A program made the translations under genes and the position numbers. From Holosporaceae bacterium (lineage in GTDB: Bacteria > Pseudomonadota > Alphaproteobacteria > UBA3830): a stretch of 10,499 bases of DNA. The stretch is taken from positions 1-10,499 of the forward strand of contig JAISMI010000034.1 of NCBI GenBank assembly GCA_031276835.1, read 5' to 3'. Below, piece by piece: positions 7,205 to 10,499 of this stretch. The notes beneath the pieces were generated by a model. The model was not told where the DNA came from and did not search any database. It saw only the letters and a list, made by a program, of their open reading frames with translations. How positions within the stretch are numbered: the first letter of the stretch is position 1; every line of letters begins with the position of its first letter.

Positions 7205-8278
7205 CTAGTATTTTTTCTGGGCGGACATAACTAATCCGCAGCCGATCATAAACATAATCATGGCGTTGCCTCCGTAGGATAAAAACGGCAGCGGAATCCC
7301 CACAATGGGAAGCAGTCCAACCACCATCGCAACGTTTACGAAAACATGCAAAAACACCAGCATTCCCAGACCGTAACACATGATTTTTGCAAACCTAAGT
7401 CTGACCTCCGCCGCCGCCCAGAACATATAACCGCAGAGAGATAAAAATAGAAAAAGAACAAATAAAGCTCCGACAAATCCCGTTTCTTCCGCAATTGTCG
7501 TAAAAATAAAATCCGTATTTTTTTCCGGAAGAAAATTCAATTTGCTTTGAGTTCCCTGCAAAAAACCTCGGCCGAACACATGCCCCGATCCAATGGCGAT
7601 TTTCGACTGCAGAATATGGTATCCCGTTCCCAACGGATCCCTGTCCGGCTCAAGAAAGGTCAAAATTCTATTTTTCTGATAATCGCGCAGATAAAACCAT
7701 CCCAGCGGACACAGCGCAATGCAGGAAATTATGAGCGTCGCAAAAATTTTCAGCGGGAACCCCGCCAAAAACACAATTCCCAGACCAACGCACAGCAACA
7801 GTCCGGCCGTTCCCAAATCCGGCTGCTTAAATATTAAAATCGACGGCAACAACGTTAAAAAAATCGGAGAAATATGATATTTACATTCCGTCATCTCCAA
7901 TGGAGACAACAGCGAATAGTATCTGGCCAGACTCAAGATAAGAGCCAATTTCATCAATTCCGAAGGCTGAAACGTAAAAAAATACAAATCTATCCAGCGT
8001 TGCGCTCCAAGTTTCATTATTCCAAGTAAATCGACGATAATTAGGGAGACGAATACAAAAGCGTAGAATACGTAGGCAAAATTAATCCAAAATTTGAAGT
8101 CGACCGCATATATGCACCACATGACGACAACGCCGGCAATTATTCGAACAATATGTCTCTGCACATGTCCGTCCCAACATCCATTGAAGGCGCTGTACTG
8201 TCCTAGAAAACTTACCAGCAATAGGCCAAATAATATTACGAATAATATCTTGAATTCGCTGGGAAAAAATACTCTCAT
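7205..8278 (-). CDS. rodA: Rod shape-determining SEDS glycosyltransferase RodA
   Basis: RodA is a polytopic inner-membrane SEDS-family enzyme that polymerises lipid II into glycan strands during cell elongation, working with PBP2. The 357 residues contain about ten hydrophobic segments. Family motifs are GAQRWI (91-96), FQPSELMK (103-110), KQPDLGTA (151-158), LGTGYHILQSKIAIGSG (216-232), FLPEKNTDFIF (249-259, with Asp256 aligning with the essential Asp of E. coli RodA) and PIVGIPLPFLSYGG (324-337). The neighbour just upstream is its cognate PBP2 gene, which argues for RodA over FtsW or SpoVE. The ATG overlaps the mrdA stop by four bases (ATGA), a typical coupling arrangement that keeps the pair stoichiometric. 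There is no strong Shine-Dalgarno (AGG about 12 bases upstream). The stop TAG lies inside a perfect CTAGGCCTAG palindrome. Confidence 0.96.
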   Translation of the reverse strand: MRVFFPSEFKILFVILFGLLLVSFLGQYSAFNGCWDGHVQRHIVRIIAGVVVMWCIYAVDFKFWINFAYVFYAFVFVSLIIVDLLGIMKLGAQRWIDLYFFTFQPSELMKLALILSLARYYSLLSPLEMTECKYHISPIFLTLLPSILIFKQPDLGTAGLLLCVGLGIVFLAGFPLKIFATLIISCIALCPLGWFYLRDYQKNRILTFLEPDRDPLGTGYHILQSKIAIGSGHVFGRGFLQGTQSKLNFLPEKNTDFIFTTIAEETGFVGALFVLFLFLSLCGYMFWAAAEVRLRFAKIMCYGLGMLVFLHVFVNVAMVVGLLPIVGIPLPFLSYGGNAMIMFMIGCGLVMSAQKKY

Positions 8279-10008
8279 TTTGTCGTTAGCCTATCGAATA
8301 TTTTACGGGCGATTGGAGCGGCGACATGCGCTCCTCCGCCGCCATGTTCCACCAAAACCGCCACCACGTATCGGGGATTTTTATTAGGCGCGCAGCCGAC
8401 GAAAAAAGCGTGATCTCGCATTTTCCATTGGAGTAGTTTTTGATCCATGCCAACCTCGTGAGATTTTATCGTTCTCACCTGAGAAGAACCAGTTTTTCCG
8501 GAAATTCCATAATCCGTTCTGCAAGATCTGGACGCCGTTCCGGACGCGCAAACTTGACGCAACGCCTCTATTATTACGGCGGATTGTTCCCGATTGATTG
8601 GATTTACGGCGACGTATTTTTGTCCGCCCTTGATCAGCGTTGGGCAAAAATCATAATTCCCCGTGTAAAGCTTTCCCAACATAACGGCCGATTGCATTAG
8701 AGTCGCCAAAAGAGCCCCCTGCCCTATGCCGGCAAGCATGGTTTCATATGGTTTCCAGGACGTTCCATATCTCAAAAATTTCCATTGCTTGGAGGGCAGC
8801 AATCCGGCGCTTTCGTTGGGTATTTCTATGCCGGTTTCCGCGCCAAATCCGAATTTCTGCGCATATTTTACGATGGCGTTTATCCCCAATTTTTTGGCCG
8901 CCTCAAAAAAATAGCAGTCGCAAGAAAATTTCAGAGCGTCGTAGAGATTTATTTTGCCGTGTCCTTTTCTATTCCAACAGTGAAACACCCTATCGTCGAG
9001 CTTTACTCCGCCGGCGCATAGAATTTTATCCTGCGGAGACGTCGCTCCCTCGCTCAACGCCGCAAACGCCACAACTATTTTAAAAATCGAGCCTGGCGGA
9101 TATGAACAGCATGCGGCCCGATTCATCATCGGAAACATCGGATCATGGGCTATGGCTTGCCACTGAGAATATGTCATTCTTCCGGAAATGAGATTGGGAT
9201 CAAAGGAAGGAACGGACACCATGGCCAAAACTTCGCCGTTCGATATGTCCAAAACAACGCAGGCCGCCGCTTTTTCCAAGGATAAAAGACCGTACACATA
9301 TTTCTGCAATTCCGAATCAATAGTCACGACGATATCTTTTCCGTCGACGGGATCTTCCGAACTGATAACCCGAACCCTTTTGCCGGCGGCGTTCACCTCC
9401 GTTTGCACGTTGCCCGCCTTTCCAACCAATTGACGGTTAAAAGTAGCCTCTATTCCCGTTTTTCCAGAGAGAATCTGCATTTTTCCTACGTCCTTTGATA
9501 CGTATCCGACGACGTGACTGAATTCCAAAGGCATTTTGTAATCTCGGACATATGTATTCTCGACAAATACGCCGTTTAATCTAAACAGCATCATGGATAA
9601 TTTTGCGTATTCGTCCCAGGATAACCCATCTTTTATAACGATAAACGGAATTTTCGTTTTTCTTAGATCGGAAATGCGCATATTATCTTCGTCGGTAAGG
9701 TCCAGGCATTGGTTCAGAAGTTCCATATTTTCGTGAAAAACTTTTTCCCCGCAGCGATCCATTACCAATTTGTGCCGACAAACGTTGCCCGCGATAATTT
9801 TTCCATCAGCGGATATGACGCGTCCGCGCTTGGGCAAAATCGGCAGCAATTTGATTCTGTTTTTATTGGACATCAACGAGTACTTTTCCGCGTTGCTTAT
9901 CTGCAGCCAATACAAATGGAATACCAAGACCGCGCTCAACAATGAGATTATGCCAATAATTATCCTTACCCGAAATTTTGCGTCGTTTTGGGATCCGTTA
10001 CTAAGCAT
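8275..10008 (-). CDS. mrdA: Penicillin-binding protein 2, elongasome transpeptidase
   Basis: PBP2 is the monofunctional class B transpeptidase that cross-links lateral-wall peptidoglycan made by RodA. It is anchored in the inner membrane with the catalytic domain in the periplasm. The 577 residues fit the family. A single membrane anchor lies at about 13-35. The pedestal domain starts with PKRGRVISADGKIIAGN (59-75) and includes GKTGIEATF (182-190) and the HVVGYV block (165-170). The transpeptidase domain has SIFK (307-310, acyl-serine 307), SCD (362-364, in the SxN/SxD position with Asp as in PBP2 proteins) and KTG (505-507). HCWNRKGHG (343-351) and GIGQG (427-431) are further PBP2 signatures. 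The ATG overlaps the end of mreD by 8 bp; AGGA lies rather far upstream (about 14 bases), so coupling probably matters. Cysteines are frequent (for example 300, 301, 363, 365), which is unusual for a periplasmic domain. Confidence 0.97.
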   Translation of the reverse strand: MLSNGSQNDAKFRVRIIIGIISLLSAVLVFHLYWLQISNAEKYSLMSNKNRIKLLPILPKRGRVISADGKIIAGNVCRHKLVMDRCGEKVFHENMELLNQCLDLTDEDNMRISDLRKTKIPFIVIKDGLSWDEYAKLSMMLFRLNGVFVENTYVRDYKMPLEFSHVVGYVSKDVGKMQILSGKTGIEATFNRQLVGKAGNVQTEVNAAGKRVRVISSEDPVDGKDIVVTIDSELQKYVYGLLSLEKAAACVVLDISNGEVLAMVSVPSFDPNLISGRMTYSQWQAIAHDPMFPMMNRAACCSYPPGSIFKIVVAFAALSEGATSPQDKILCAGGVKLDDRVFHCWNRKGHGKINLYDALKFSCDCYFFEAAKKLGINAIVKYAQKFGFGAETGIEIPNESAGLLPSKQWKFLRYGTSWKPYETMLAGIGQGALLATLMQSAVMLGKLYTGNYDFCPTLIKGGQKYVAVNPINREQSAVIIEALRQVCASGTASRSCRTDYGISGKTGSSQVRTIKSHEVGMDQKLLQWKMRDHAFFVGCAPNKNPRYVVAVLVEHGGGGAHVAAPIARKIFDRLTTK

Positions 10009-10462
10009 GGGAATCTACTACTTCCTCAAGGGCCTGCGAAAAATTATAGATCGCGTAAATAAACAAAGACCAAATTATCTGCATAAAATGAGAAAGCATG
10101 TGAAAATGGCGTCCAATTAAACTAACCAACGCAAACGCAACAAACTTACAGAAAGATAAAGATAATAAAAAATATCCGACGCCAGACAAAAAGCTCCGGA
10201 ATATTAACTTGAAACGTCTCGCCAAAACGCGAGCGATAACGACGGGAATAAATGTCGCGCCAACAAAAGCGAACGAATATATATCCACAAATAGAGAAAT
10301 TGCCAATAAAGTCGTCAAATGAACGTATTTTTTTCCCGAAATATCCACAATAAAAGCCGAGCAGTACATTAATCCAATTGAAAAATCAATAAAAAGAAAG
10401 GATATAATTACCCAAATAACGAATATTAATCCCTGAAAACATGCTTGTTTTAGTCTGCTCAT
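10001..10462 (-). CDS. mreD: Rod shape-determining membrane protein MreD (probable)
   Basis: MreD is a small polytopic inner-membrane protein of the Rod complex, acting with MreC to organise MreB, RodA and PBP2. The 153-residue product is mostly hydrophobic, with about five predicted membrane segments (roughly 10-26, 29-40, 48-78, 91-116 and 124-140). Length and topology match MreD. The segment SLFVDIYSFAFVGATFIPVVIARVL (56-80) resembles the family's weakly conserved 'GL..D......LG...' core with an Asp after the second or third helix. MreD sequences are poorly conserved, so the call rests on context: it follows the tail of mreC and overlaps mrdA by 8 bp in the classic mreC-mreD-mrdA-rodA order. 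The ATG comes directly after the mreC TAA stop, without a strong Shine-Dalgarno, which suggests translational coupling. Confidence 0.82.
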   Translation of the reverse strand: MSRLKQACFQGLIFVIWVIISFLFIDFSIGLMYCSAFIVDISGKKYVHLTTLLAISLFVDIYSFAFVGATFIPVVIARVLARRFKLIFRSFLSGVGYFLLSLSFCKFVAFALVSLIGRHFHMLSHFMQIIWSLFIYAIYNFSQALEEVVDSHA

Positions 10463-10499
10463 TTATTTTTTCTTTAGCACCATTACGTATTTTAGCGAG
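10463..10499 (-). CDS. mreC: C-terminal end of probable MreC (partial)
   Basis: Reading in from the window edge on the minus strand, one frame gives SLKYVMVLKKK and a TAA stop at 10465-10463, immediately followed by the mreD ATG. The 'YVMVL' ending resembles the last beta-strand of MreC proteins (often ...VRVV), and mreC is the expected neighbour. Eleven residues are too few for sequence-based identification, so this is a call from gene order plus a compatible C-terminus. The other two frames also lack early stops in part, but only this one ends neatly at mreD. Confidence 0.55.
   Translation of the reverse strand, partial: SLKYVMVLKKK

Noticed and set aside
7152..7379. Minus-strand frame of 75 codons crossing the rodA end into the gap
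   Set aside because: It is an out-of-frame reading of the conserved rodA C-terminus with no plausible start context.
8748..9083. Plus-strand Arg/Pro-rich open frame of 111 codons opposite mrdA
   Set aside because: Composition is what one gets from reading the complement of PBP2 codons; there is no supporting signal.
1..10499. An undescribed defence, mobile or biosynthetic system
   Set aside because: Every substantial coding frame with conserved motifs belongs to a known peptidoglycan or cell-shape family, and no unexplained stretch longer than 134 bp remains.

Overview
The window is one continuous minus-strand block of peptidoglycan and cell-shape genes; I see no convincing plus-strand gene. 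Read 5'->3' on the minus strand (high to low coordinates), the order is mreC (last 11 codons only), mreD, mrdA (PBP2), rodA, a 134-bp gap, an Amidase_3 N-acetylmuramoyl-L-alanine amidase (amiC-type), mrcA (PBP1A), murG, murC, murB and the first 89 codons of ftsQ. There are no tRNA or rRNA genes, mobile elements, CRISPR arrays or long repeats that I can recognise.

The organism is most likely a divergent, moderately AT-rich alphaproteobacterium. The C-terminal third of MurB has the alphaproteobacterial style 'AW.LID.AGCRG ... GGA..S..HCNF..N', and an amiC-mrcA pair is a common alphaproteobacterial arrangement. Compact packing, AT-rich linkers and somewhat degenerate motifs would suit a host-associated or reduced lineage such as Holosporales, or a gut alphaproteobacterium. 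I cannot name a genus from sequence alone.

Region 7205-10499 encodes the elongasome (Rod system). MreC and MreD are scaffold proteins, RodA is the SEDS glycosyltransferase and PBP2 is its partner transpeptidase. These genes touch or overlap (TAA directly followed by ATG, then 8-bp and 4-bp overlaps), so they are probably co-transcribed and translationally coupled.

Region 7071-7204 is the only real intergenic space. It holds a plausible sigma70-type promoter for the downstream genes and a weak terminator-like hairpin.

Region 1-7070 begins with the amidase and the bifunctional class A PBP. It continues into a piece of the division/cell-wall (dcw) cluster: murG (lipid II synthesis), murC and murB (UDP-MurNAc-L-Ala synthesis) and ftsQ (divisome). 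Junctions are again tight: one-base overlaps at amiC/mrcA, murC/murB and murB/ftsQ, 20 bp at murG/murC, and 30 bp between mrcA and murG. Two departures from the usual dcw order stand out. The amiC-mrcA pair occupies the place normally held by murD-ftsW, and ddl is absent between murB and ftsQ. Together the window joins elongation, septation, precursor synthesis and remodelling in one block. All gene families are well known. I found no evidence for an undescribed system, and the interest lies in gene order, a few residue changes and start-codon choice.
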